64,000 bases of DNA from Oscillospiraceae bacterium (GTDB lineage: Bacteria > Bacillota_A > Clostridia > Oscillospirales > Ruminococcaceae): NCBI GenBank assembly GCA_017523995.1, contig JAFWUX010000235.1:1-64000 (forward strand). The letters run 5' to 3'. A model generated the notes under the pieces. The model was not told the origin of the DNA, searched no databases, and saw nothing but the letters and a program-made list of their open reading frames with translations. The position numbers and the translations under genes were made by a program. Of the stretch, positions 36,164 to 44,625 are shown in pieces (position 1 is the stretch's first letter; each line of letters starts with the position of its first letter).

Positions 36164-36526
36164 TCAGATGTGCTCCATCGAACGGGAAGCAACCAGATTG
36201 ACACCTGTTCCGAGGAGGTCGGCAGCGATGACATCCCCGACTTTGACGGGCGCCTCAACTTTGATGCCGCGGACAGCGTCCATTGCGGCCATGATCATAT
36301 CCAGCGGAATCTCACGCTCCGTGATGACCGGCAGCACGCGGTGAATCGCGCCGGTGATGCCGACGGTTGTTGTCAGGATGCGCGCCGGACGGATACATTC
36401 GCTCTTTGCGTATTCCTCGCCGCGCGGGCAGCTGTTGCCACTGACCGAGATCACCTGATCGTTTTCGACTTCAACTGTCAGACGGCAGCCGACCGGACAG
36501 TTGACACAAATCAGCTCTTTTACCAT
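36164..36526 (-). CDS. DUF1667 iron-sulfur-type subunit
   Basis: 120 aa. The Cys motif CVNCPVGCRLTVEVEND followed by SVSGNSCPRGEEYAKSEC matches DUF1667 proteins, which are encoded after glycerol-3-phosphate dehydrogenase-like flavoproteins in Firmicutes. The four Cys probably bind an Fe-S cluster. It lies 3 bp after the second flavoprotein gene. Likely the third subunit of one complex. Confidence 0.88.
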   Translation of the reverse strand: MVKELICVNCPVGCRLTVEVENDQVISVSGNSCPRGEEYAKSECIRPARILTTTVGITGAIHRVLPVITEREIPLDMIMAAMDAVRGIKVEAPVKVGDVIAADLLGTGVNLVASRSMEHI

Positions 36527-36529
36527 ATC

Positions 36530-37783
36530 TCATTCCTCCGCAATCTCGATTGTAATCGGCTCGGTCAGTCCGTCCATGTCCTTTTTCAGCAGCAATGCCT
36601 CCTCCATCACAGAGGGGACCAGCTTGCGCTTTTTGACCGAGCGGATGATTTTCTCGCCGGAGCGTATAACCAGTGTGCCCTTGTCCAGCGGTGTCCGGAC
36701 GCGGAAGTAGACCGTCAGCTTTTCGGCGGGATCATGCGGATAAAACTGCGACGGCACACAATAGCTGACCTGATTGCCGTTCTGAATGCGGAGCGGCTCG
36801 CCCTGCGGCTTGCCGTTCTGCAGATAATTGACAGCGCCCTCCGCAGCCTTTGCCGCCTGCAGCGTGACGTAATCAACAAGATCATGCACATGCAGACCGT
36901 TGCCGCAAGCGAAAATGCCCTCGGCACTTGTCATATAGCGGTCATCGACAACCGGACCTTTCGTGCTCGGGTCCATCTGAATGCCTGCCTGATCTGCAAG
37001 ATGATTCTCCGGAATCAGACCGACAGACAGCAGCAGCGTGTCCACATCTATATACTGCTCCGTGCCGGGAATCGGATTTCGGTTCTCATCGACCTCCATC
37101 ATCTCGATTTTCTCGAGACGATCCCTGCCGAAGACCTCTGTGACTGTATGCGAGAGATACAGCGGGATGTTGAAATCCTCGAGACATTGCTTCATATTGC
37201 GCGGCAGTCCGTTTGAATACGGCATGAGCTCTGCCACACCGACAACCTGTGCGCCCTCGAGCGTCATGCGGCGAGCCATGATCAGACCGATGTCGCCGGA
37301 TCCGAGGATAAACACGCGCTTGCCGACCATGTAGCCGTCGATATTAAGGTAACGCTGCGCCTGACCTGCGGTGTAGATGCCTGCAGGGCGTGTTCCGGTG
37401 ATGTTGATGCCGCCGCGCGGGCGCTCATAGCAGCCGACCGCAAGGATGACGGCATCTGCCTGCACCTGTACCGTGCCTTCCTCCGCGTTGACATACTCGA
37501 CAATGCGGTCAGGCGTCAGTTTGGTGACCATCGTGTTCAGCAGAATTTTGACATTCTGCTCCTCAGCCATGCGGATGAAGCGCTCTGCATAAGCCGGACC
37601 GGAAAGCTGTTCTTTGAAGGTGTGCAGACCGAAGCCGTTGTGGATACATTGCTCCAGAATGCCGCCCGGTTCCTCGTCCTTCTCGATGACGAGGACATCT
37701 TCAATGCCGTTTTTCTTGAGTGTCACAGCGGCGGAAAGGCCGGCACTGCCGCCGCCGATGATAATAGCCTGTACGTTCTTCAT
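36530..37783 (-). CDS. NAD(P)/FAD-dependent oxidoreductase, second glp-like subunit
   Basis: 417-aa flavoprotein. The FAD site is IIIGGGSAGLSAAVTLKKNG; the NAD(P) site is RVFILGSGDIGLIMARRM. The FAD tail GIFACGNGLHVHDLVDYV is also visible. The neighbours (a GlpA-like protein upstream, DUF1667 downstream) suggest an electron-transfer subunit passing electrons from glycerol-3-phosphate. Overlaps the first gene by an ATGA. Confidence 0.88.
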   Translation of the reverse strand: MKNVQAIIIGGGSAGLSAAVTLKKNGIEDVLVIEKDEEPGGILEQCIHNGFGLHTFKEQLSGPAYAERFIRMAEEQNVKILLNTMVTKLTPDRIVEYVNAEEGTVQVQADAVILAVGCYERPRGGINITGTRPAGIYTAGQAQRYLNIDGYMVGKRVFILGSGDIGLIMARRMTLEGAQVVGVAELMPYSNGLPRNMKQCLEDFNIPLYLSHTVTEVFGRDRLEKIEMMEVDENRNPIPGTEQYIDVDTLLLSVGLIPENHLADQAGIQMDPSTKGPVVDDRYMTSAEGIFACGNGLHVHDLVDYVTLQAAKAAEGAVNYLQNGKPQGEPLRIQNGNQVSYCVPSQFYPHDPAEKLTVYFRVRTPLDKGTLVIRSGEKIIRSVKKRKLVPSVMEEALLLKKDMDGLTEPITIEIAEE

Positions 37784-39213
37784 ATACGATTCTCACTTTG
37801 CAGAATTTTAGAGTCGGGGGAGTCATAGACAACGTCGAGCGGCGAGATGCCGAGCTCGCGTGCAAGGATGTGCACGACCTTCGGCTCGCAGAAGCCGCCC
37901 TGACATCTGCCCATGCCCGGACGCACGCGCTTTTTCACGCCCTTGACCGTCCGTGCGCCGCAGGGTCTGCGGATGCAGTCGATGATCTCGCCCTCGGAGA
38001 TCTGTTCACAGCGGCAGATGATTTTGCCGTATGCCGGATTCTCACGAATCAGCTCGTTGCGCTCCTCAACGGAAAGATCAGCCAGCACAACAGGCTTTTT
38101 GCGCGTCATAACCGCATCCGGATTCTGTTCGAGCGGCAGAGACTGCGCAAGGATTTCAATAATCCGGTCAGCAATCGCCGGAGAAGACGCCAGACCGGGA
38201 GACTCGATCGAAACCGCGTCGATGAAGTGCGGCGCGCCTGCAACTTCCTCGATGATGAAATCAGGGGATGTGGTTGTCGGGCGGATGCCGGCAAATGTGC
38301 GGATCGAGCGGTTCAGCGGAATATTGTTCAGCGTTTTGCTGATATTCGCGCGGACATAGGCAAGACCTGCGTCCGAGGTGCCGTTATCGTCCGGATCGTC
38401 GAGGAAATCGCTGTTCGGACCGATCAGCGTATTGCCGTAAACCGTCGGGATTGCGAGAACGCCCTTGCCCTTTTCCTTTGAGGGAACAGGGAAGATGATG
38501 TGCCGGACCGGCTGCACATCCTGATCGAGGACATAATACTCGCCGCGGCGCGGTGTTGCGTGCCATTCCGCTTTGCCGACCATATTGTGAATCTCCTCCG
38601 CGTGAACACCGGCTGCATTGACCACATATCGCGTGACAAAATCACCGGCGGGCGTTGTGATGCGCCAGCAGTCGCCCTCTTTCGCAATTGCGGTGCACGG
38701 CGCATTGAGATGCAGCTCCGCGCCGTTCTGACATGCGACCTCCATGCATGCGTTCGCGATTTCCCACGGATATACAACTGCCGTAGTGTAAAAATCAAGC
38801 ACGCGCGTGACTTTTTCCGAGAGATTCGGCTCATCCTTCAGCGCTTCATCACGGTTCAAATCGTGATAGGGGATGCCTCTCGCATCTGCGCGCGCTGCGA
38901 GAACATCGAGCGCTGCCTCCTCCTCCGGACCGCAGGCGGCAATATATGCGCCGGTCACTTTGCGCGCACAGTGCAGCTCCTTGCAGATCTGCTCGTACTG
39001 CAGCGCGCCCTTGACATTGAGTTCCGCTTTGTTTGTGCCGTCCTCCGGATCGTATCCGACATGGATGATCGCGGAATTCGCCATTGTTGCGCCCTCAGCA
39101 ATATCGTTCGCTTTTTCGAGGACGGCTATTTTCAGGCGGTACTGTGACAGCTTCCTGCACAGCATGGTGCCGGTAATGCCGGCTCCGATGATAACTACAT
39201 CATACATAGGCAT
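37780..39213 (-). CDS. glycerol-3-phosphate dehydrogenase-like FAD oxidoreductase with BFD-type [2Fe-2S] domain
   Basis: 477 aa. N-terminal FAD-binding fold VVIIGAGITGTMLCRKL, the DAO domain core, and a C-terminal BFD-like domain with IICRCEQISEGEI and MGRCQGGFC, whose four Cys bind a [2Fe-2S] cluster. This architecture is that of the anaerobic GlpA-like enzyme of Firmicutes, which oxidises sn-glycerol-3-phosphate to DHAP. No glpK or glpF is nearby. ATG 39213 or ATG 39207 may be the start. Confidence 0.88.
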   Translation of the reverse strand: MPMYDVVIIGAGITGTMLCRKLSQYRLKIAVLEKANDIAEGATMANSAIIHVGYDPEDGTNKAELNVKGALQYEQICKELHCARKVTGAYIAACGPEEEAALDVLAARADARGIPYHDLNRDEALKDEPNLSEKVTRVLDFYTTAVVYPWEIANACMEVACQNGAELHLNAPCTAIAKEGDCWRITTPAGDFVTRYVVNAAGVHAEEIHNMVGKAEWHATPRRGEYYVLDQDVQPVRHIIFPVPSKEKGKGVLAIPTVYGNTLIGPNSDFLDDPDDNGTSDAGLAYVRANISKTLNNIPLNRSIRTFAGIRPTTTSPDFIIEEVAGAPHFIDAVSIESPGLASSPAIADRIIEILAQSLPLEQNPDAVMTRKKPVVLADLSVEERNELIRENPAYGKIICRCEQISEGEIIDCIRRPCGARTVKGVKKRVRPGMGRCQGGFCEPKVVHILARELGISPLDVVYDSPDSKILQSENRI

Positions 39214-39272
39214 TTCTCTTTCATTCTGTCAGTGTATTTGCCGGGTCCCGGCATGACAATGGGTATAATACT

Positions 39273-39300
39273 ATTATACATTTTTAATCAGATTTGTCAA
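39273..39300 (-). promoter_or_regulatory. sigma-A promoter of the glp-like operon
   Basis: Minus strand TTGACA (39300-39295), 16-bp spacer, TATAAT (39278-39273). Confidence 0.82.
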
Positions 39301-39444
39301 GTGGCGATTGTTGATTCAATACAGATTTCGAGCGCAATCGACTGAAATCAGGCGGAATTTACAGCGGGAATGTTTGCATCTCCGCTCATTTGCATAAAAC
39401 CATCGTTCCGTATTTGTAAGTGTGAACAAAATATGAACAAAAGA
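39301..39444. other. spacer between divergent promoters
   Basis: Part of a 325-bp gene-free stretch between the glp-like operon and the gene at 39539. Both promoters are assigned. I see no clear gene, repeat or operator in these 144 bases. Confidence 0.5.
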
Positions 39445-39473
39445 TTGACAAGATGTGAATTGCGTGCTATAAT
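39445..39473 (+). promoter_or_regulatory. sigma-A promoter of the gene at 39539
   Basis: TTGACA (39445-39450), 17-bp spacer, TATAAT (39468-39473): a consensus promoter. Confidence 0.9.
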
Positions 39474-39538
39474 AAGGTCAGAAACAAAAGCGATTCAAGC
39501 AGTTTATATCGAAACGGGAATAGAAAAGGGGGATCCAT

Positions 39539-40120
39539 ATGATGTATCGGGAAGAAGAAATCAGGGAGATCATTGCGCATGCAGAATACTGTCTGCCGAA
39601 GCGGGATGATCTGCTGAGCCGTCTGCGGGAGCGAAAAATGATCCCGATGCAGGTTGCGCAGCAGCGGTTTGCCGATTTTGTGACAGGGAATCTCGATGAA
39701 TATCTGCGGTTTCTGCGCGCCGGAAATGTCCGGCAGGTGATGTTCAGCTACGCATTTTACGCGGCGGATGAGATCGAGGAGATGTTCCGGCTGGATGACC
39801 GCGACAAGGCGCTCTTTCGCAATTATTCCTATCCGGACCCGAAATCCCGTCCGCTGACGAGAGAACGCAATCACTGGAACACCGAGCAAACCGACTATGC
39901 ACACTACATGCGCTATGCGAAATTTGTGCAGCAGTCGCTTGATCTCAGCCATCCGAAGGAGCTGCGCCTTTATGCGCTGGTGCAGGGTCGAGTGATTGCC
40001 TGTCAGCTCGCGGATGCGTGGGTGGTGCGGCTGGGCTTTGTCACGCGCAGCAGACTGCGGCAGGTTGCAATGGAGGAGAATCTCGGCGCCGGATGTCTGC
40101 CGTTCGGCTTTTATGCATAA
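39539..40120 (+). CDS. uncharacterised soluble protein
   Basis: 193 aa, mostly helical, no signal peptide or membrane segment. It contains a basic, aromatic middle part (YPDPKSRPLTRERNHWNTEQ) and no motif I recognise. AAGGGGG lies 6 nt before ATG 39539 (a second ATG follows at once). It has a consensus promoter, so it is probably well expressed, and ends at a GC-rich terminator. Confidence 0.7.
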   Translation: MMYREEEIREIIAHAEYCLPKRDDLLSRLRERKMIPMQVAQQRFADFVTGNLDEYLRFLRAGNVRQVMFSYAFYAADEIEEMFRLDDRDKALFRNYSYPDPKSRPLTRERNHWNTEQTDYAHYMRYAKFVQQSLDLSHPKELRLYALVQGRVIACQLADAWVVRLGFVTRSRLRQVAMEENLGAGCLPFGFYA

Positions 40121-40128
40121 TCAAATCA

Positions 40129-40158
40129 GCCCCGAAGCGCTGCAGCGCCTCGGGGCAT
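40129..40158 (+). terminator. terminator after the gene at 39539
   Basis: GCCCCGA-AGCGC / GCGC-CTCGGGGC hairpin; weak T-tail (ATTCGTTT). Confidence 0.7.
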
Positions 40159-40216
40159 TCGTTTCTCATATATGACATGTCAATAGAATATCAATGAATA
40201 TAGTGGATTCCGGATA

Positions 40217-40267
40217 AAGAAAATGGCTGTGTGAATTCACCGAAGCGAATTCACACAGCCAGATTTT
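40217..40267 (-). terminator. terminator of the GH10/GH43 xylanase gene
   Basis: TGGCTGTGTGAATTC / GAATTCACACAGCCA stem with an 8-nt loop, followed on the minus strand by TTTTCTTT. Confidence 0.92.
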
Positions 40268-40280
40268 GGGGGGAGCGTAA

Positions 40281-43200
40281 TTACTTGAACGACCAGCTAT
40301 CGAATTCGAGCTCACCGCTGAATACGAAGTAAATGTCGTTCACGCCCTCGATGCTGTTGCAAGCAACCGGAGCGATATCGGTCATGGTGCCGCCTGCCGG
40401 AACCTCGATGTATGCAAATGCATCACCGATGCCGCCGGAAGAGTTGGCCTTGCAGACCTTGATCACAGCGCCGTTCTTGGAAGAAGCGCGTGCGGAGAAT
40501 GTCTTGCAGCCGTCCTTGAAGTCAACACCCTTGAGCATGGTCCAGTCGCCCTTCTGGATATCGGTAACGACAGTATCGCCAACGCCCTTGATCTGGATGC
40601 CGCCCTGGTTTGCCATTGTCTCAGCCTGAACAGTGGTGAACGGGTTGAGCTTCTGGAGCTGCGTGCAGCCGGTATGTGTACCCTTTGCAGAGATCTTGCC
40701 GGTAGAAGGATTGTAGTCAGCCGGATCGATGCAGGTGGAGCGGTAGTTGAGACCCTTGCCGCCGTTGACGCCCATACGCATCTCGGTCTGTCTGCAGTGG
40801 TATGCGAGGTAGTACTTACCCTTGAACTCAACGATCGAGTGGTGGTTGTTGCCGCCGTTGTCGATGCGCTGTGTGCCGGTGTTCTGGAAGACCATACCGG
40901 CGAGCTGGCTGGAAGTCCACGGACCCATCGGGTTGCTGTTGGTCATGTAGAGGATATCTGCGCTGCCGAAGGAAACACCGTTGATGTTGCATCCGCCCGG
41001 AACGTTCCAGTTTGCGCAGTAGGAGTAATACCAGAGGTTGCCGATCTTGATCAGGCTGGAGTCCTCGAACAGATACGGGTTCTCCAGTGTCTTTGCCTGA
41101 CCGGAAATAGAGATCATGTCATTGCCGAGCTTCATACAGCGGCCGGTCTTCGGGTTTGCCTTGTCTCTGCCGTCAACGCCGCCGCCCATGAACAGGTAAG
41201 CTTCGTCGGTCTTCTCATCGTAGTAGACGCCCGGGTCGAACATCCAGACAACGTCATTCATGTTCGCAACCTTGGACTTGGAAACGAGCTCGCTGCCGAT
41301 CGGATCTACGAATCCGCTTGTCGGGCTGTCAGAAGACAGCACGCCGACGCCGGAACCGTTGTTTGCGAAGTACAGGAAGAACTTTTCCTTGCCGTTGATC
41401 TTCTTATGCAGAGCATCCGGTGCCCATGCATTTGCTGCCCATTTTGCAACGCCGCCGGTGGTTCTGCCGTTTCTTGCAGCGACCGGAATTGCGCCGTGGT
41501 CAGTCCAGTTGACGAGGTCTTCAGAGGAGATGCAGTTGATGGTACCGGAGTTGTAGGAGTTCTCCTTCATCTGGTTGCCGTTGTACTCAAATGCATCGTT
41601 GGTGGTGTAGAGATACAGTCTGTCTTCGTAGACCATCCAGCCCGGGTCTGCGCCGAAGCGCTGGGTGGTACACGGGTTGTTTTCGTTATACTTCTTGGTA
41701 GAAGTAGCGATGTTTGCACCGCTGAATGCCTTTTCCATCTGGGAGAAATCAAGCTGGGTGACTTCCGGCTCAGCGACCGGGAACTTGGTGATCTTGGTGA
41801 GCAGGTAATCGAGCAGAACTTTTGCGTCCTCATCGGTGACCTTCAGGCTCGAGTTGACATCTGCGTTCTTCTTGGAAGAAGAGGAGATGAATGTGCCGCT
41901 CTTGAGAGCAGTCTTGAGTGCGGAGAGGTCTGCGGAGGAGATTACGCCGTCGCAGTTGACATCGCCGAGGATCTTGGAGTTGGAAACCGTTGCACCCTTC
42001 GGGCCGTCGATTGCGGTGCCCTTCGGAGCGCCGATGACTTCGTCGATGTAGAAGTCGATCGTGGTGTCATTGGTCTCAACATAGAGCTTGACATCGGATG
42101 CGCCTGCCGGAATCGTGAACGAGGTGTTTGCGAGCTGTGTCCAGGAATCCTTTGCAACTTCGTGACCTTCATCGACCTTCACATACTTGGTCTCGGTGCC
42201 GTCATTGTAAGAGATTGTGAAGTGGAACGGCTCGGAATCGCCGCCGCTGGTGTACTTGACAACTGCACTGAAGCTGTATGCCTCGCCTGCCTTGAAGATG
42301 TTGGACGGGAGGGACATCTCAGCGCCGTTCCATGTATCGGTTCTGCCGGTGACTGCAAGGGACTTGCTGCCCTTGTAAGCTTCTGCACTGGAGGATTCCG
42401 CAGTAGCAGCACGGCCTGCGAAACCATCAACACCGTTCTCAAAGGTGTAGTGGAACCAGTAGCCGTCTGCATCGAGCTCCGGCTCCTTGATTTCAAATGA
42501 ATCCGGGAACTTTGTGCCGTCGCCCCAGGGCTTCGGAACGAGAGAAGTCAGAGCAGTGTAAGCTGCCTTCGGCTGATTGTTGCTGGTGTAAAGCAGCGGA
42601 GCATTCGATCTGCCGCTATTCTTGTCTGTGCCGACCCAGGAGTGACCGTCATTCGGACCCCAGACCTGGAACAACGTGACTCTTGACTGATGGGAAGCAT
42701 CAGAGTTCCAGTCGATACAAGCCTTCAGGATATTCTTGTATCTGTTTGCCTGCTGATCGAGAGAGTACTTGCCGCCGTCGGTGCTGATATCGAGCTCAGT
42801 GATCTGAACTTCCAGACCTGCCTGCAGGTACATCTTCAGAGCGGTCAGGTAAGCATTCTCACCGGACCAGCCGTCATTTGCGTTCGCATTGATATGAGAC
42901 TGCATGCCGACGCCGTCGAGGTTGCCGGCAGCCTTGATGCGCTTTGCGGTCGTCAGGATCGCGTCACGCTTGAAGCCTGCATACTCATTATAATCGTTGT
43001 AGAACAGGTGGCAGTTTTTCGGAGCATACATTCTTGCATACTTGAAAGCCTGATCAATAAAGTGGTTATCGCCGTAAATGGAAACCCACGGAGAAGCGCC
43101 GTTGCCGTAGCCCTTGTTGCGCGGACCGCCGTTCGAGTCGTTCATACACTCGTTGCAGACGTCATATGCGTAAAGGTTCAGGGTCGGATACTTGGTCTTG

Positions 43201-44153
43201 TAGAGGTTAAACATGTTCTTGATGTAACTCTCAAGACGCTGGTTCATGGTGTTCTCATCGACATAGCTGCCGGAGTTGCCCTCCATATTCTGCTTGAAGA
43301 ACCATTCCGGCGTCTGGGAATGCCAGACCATTGTATGGCCGCGGAAGCCCAGTCCGTTTGTTGCACACCAGTCAGCGATCTTTGCAAAGCCGTCATCTCG
43401 AACCTTAATGTCGGTATTGGTGCAGCCCTTGCCGTTCCAGGCGAGCGTTGCATCCGGCTTGGTCTCATTCTCGCACTCGATTGCGTTGCAGTCTTTCAGG
43501 AGAATGTTCTTGATGCCGGAATCGTTGATCGTAGAGCCGTTGAGAATGTTGCCCGAACGGATGCCGTAGTTCACGAGCATATCCTTCAGACCTTGATCCG
43601 CAGCGGATGCGACCAGCTCCTGCCTGCCGGTAACCTTGACATCATCAAAATAGAAGTCATCGGTGGTATCGGACGTAATTGTCAGTTTGAAAGACTTGGA
43701 ATTTTCCGGTGCCTTGTAGGATGCGCTGAGCGTTGCCCACTCGCCGCCCTTGACGTCTTTCTCATCGAGTACCTTGATCGTCTGTTCGCCGGTCTTGATG
43801 TCCTCAACGAGGAGCGAGAGTTTGAAGTGCTGATCGTTCTCAGCAAAAACGCGGACAGAATAGTCATAGCGTTTTCCGCCGGTGAGGTAGAGATCCTTTT
43901 CGGAGACTGCACCGTCTGCCGGAGAGGTTCTGCAGACGATCTTCAAAGCACGGGATCCGTCGAAGCCGTTGCCCTCTGCGGCAGTCAGTTCTGCAGAGTA
44001 TTCCGCAGACTCAGCATACCAGCCGCCGAAGGTGACTTCGAAATCGTTTTGTACAAGCGCAGCTGCCTGTACGCCCTGCATCGGCATGACTGACATCATT
44101 GCAGCAGTACAAACCACTGCGGTCAGTGCCGCACATAAACGTTTGCGTTTCAT
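40281..44153 (-). CDS. bifunctional cellulosomal xylanase/arabinofuranosidase-type enzyme (CBM22-GH10-CBM22-dockerin-GH43-CBM6)
   Basis: 1290 aa, secreted (signal peptide to about residue 30, MKRKRLCAALTAVVC). Order: CBM22 (about 33-175); GH10 endo-xylanase (about 185-545) with acid/base Glu335 in DVCNECMND and nucleophile Glu453 in ITELDIS; second CBM22 (560-715); dockerin (725-795, GDVNCDGVISSADLSALK); GH43 (about 800-1170) with DPGWMVYEDRLYLYT, WAPDALHK and FEDSSLIKIGNLWYYSY; C-terminal CBM6 (1174-1290, VQAETMANQGG). It would cut xylan chains and trim arabinose or xylose side groups, docked on a cellulosome. AGGGGG before ATG 44153 sets the start. The dockerin is in the middle, not at an end. 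Confidence 0.94.
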   Translation of the reverse strand: MKRKRLCAALTAVVCTAAMMSVMPMQGVQAAALVQNDFEVTFGGWYAESAEYSAELTAAEGNGFDGSRALKIVCRTSPADGAVSEKDLYLTGGKRYDYSVRVFAENDQHFKLSLLVEDIKTGEQTIKVLDEKDVKGGEWATLSASYKAPENSKSFKLTITSDTTDDFYFDDVKVTGRQELVASAADQGLKDMLVNYGIRSGNILNGSTINDSGIKNILLKDCNAIECENETKPDATLAWNGKGCTNTDIKVRDDGFAKIADWCATNGLGFRGHTMVWHSQTPEWFFKQNMEGNSGSYVDENTMNQRLESYIKNMFNLYKTKYPTLNLYAYDVCNECMNDSNGGPRNKGYGNGASPWVSIYGDNHFIDQAFKYARMYAPKNCHLFYNDYNEYAGFKRDAILTTAKRIKAAGNLDGVGMQSHINANANDGWSGENAYLTALKMYLQAGLEVQITELDISTDGGKYSLDQQANRYKNILKACIDWNSDASHQSRVTLFQVWGPNDGHSWVGTDKNSGRSNAPLLYTSNNQPKAAYTALTSLVPKPWGDGTKFPDSFEIKEPELDADGYWFHYTFENGVDGFAGRAATAESSSAEAYKGSKSLAVTGRTDTWNGAEMSLPSNIFKAGEAYSFSAVVKYTSGGDSEPFHFTISYNDGTETKYVKVDEGHEVAKDSWTQLANTSFTIPAGASDVKLYVETNDTTIDFYIDEVIGAPKGTAIDGPKGATVSNSKILGDVNCDGVISSADLSALKTALKSGTFISSSSKKNADVNSSLKVTDEDAKVLLDYLLTKITKFPVAEPEVTQLDFSQMEKAFSGANIATSTKKYNENNPCTTQRFGADPGWMVYEDRLYLYTTNDAFEYNGNQMKENSYNSGTINCISSEDLVNWTDHGAIPVAARNGRTTGGVAKWAANAWAPDALHKKINGKEKFFLYFANNGSGVGVLSSDSPTSGFVDPIGSELVSKSKVANMNDVVWMFDPGVYYDEKTDEAYLFMGGGVDGRDKANPKTGRCMKLGNDMISISGQAKTLENPYLFEDSSLIKIGNLWYYSYCANWNVPGGCNINGVSFGSADILYMTNSNPMGPWTSSQLAGMVFQNTGTQRIDNGGNNHHSIVEFKGKYYLAYHCRQTEMRMGVNGGKGLNYRSTCIDPADYNPSTGKISAKGTHTGCTQLQKLNPFTTVQAETMANQGGIQIKGVGDTVVTDIQKGDWTMLKGVDFKDGCKTFSARASSKNGAVIKVCKANSSGGIGDAFAYIEVPAGGTMTDIAPVACNSIEGVNDIYFVFSGELEFDSWSFK

Positions 44154-44298
44154 AAGTTTCCCCCTAAGCATGATTTTTTCAATTCAACTTGCCGAACACT
44201 GATGCCATATTCACGGTGAGTCTGTACGGTATCCGCACGAAGGGGAGTGCAAATTCCAATACAGCTCACACCGCAGAAATATGGTATCCGTTGTCTTT

Positions 44299-44327
44299 AT
44301 TGTACCGGATGTGCGGACAAAAAACAA
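44299..44327 (-). promoter_or_regulatory. probable promoter of the GH10/GH43 gene
   Basis: Minus strand TTGTTT (44327-44322), 17-bp spacer, TACAAT (44304-44299). It gives a long leader of about 140 nt before ATG 44153. Confidence 0.6.
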
Positions 44328-44424
44328 TACACATTTTGCAGATTATATGGATAAAACAAAGAAATAAATGGCCATTTTCGCTATACTTGCACAATCAGAT
44401 TCCGTTTAATCTGTCCTGTTTGTA

Positions 44425-44483
44425 CTGACAACTTGTCTGCTTTTGACCTGTATCATGTACGGTTAGAGCCGGAAAGTTGTCAG
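44425..44483. promoter_or_regulatory. long inverted repeat in the xylan-locus divergent region, possible operator
   Basis: CTGACAACTT (44425-44434) and AAGTTGTCAG (44474-44483) are perfect 10-bp arms 39 bp apart. They lie 38-97 bp upstream of the GH43 -35 box and about 100 bp from the GH10 promoter. This placement fits binding sites for the AraC-type regulator encoded at 47218; no binding evidence is available. Confidence 0.5.
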
Positions 44484-44521
44484 AAAGCTGTATTTTGTCC
44501 ATAGAATATGCAGATTTGATA

Positions 44522-44550
44522 TTGCGATACTATATATTTTTTGATATGAT
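44522..44550 (+). promoter_or_regulatory. probable promoter of the GH43 gene
   Basis: TTGCGA (44522-44527), 17-bp spacer ending TGA, TATGAT (44545-44550), an extended -10. The surrounding 472-bp gene-free region 44154-44625 holds this promoter, the divergent one and an inverted repeat. Confidence 0.65.
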
Positions 44551-44625
44551 AAATAAAAAAGAGCAGTGTATTCTGCCGAAAAACATCCACAATTGGGCTA
44601 TTTTATTTTAAGGGGATTGATAATC

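Noticed and set aside
40674..44093. Plus-strand open frames of 467-608 codons inside the xylanase gene
   Set aside because: The minus strand encodes GH10, GH43, CBM and dockerin modules with catalytic residues; the antisense frames carry no known domain.
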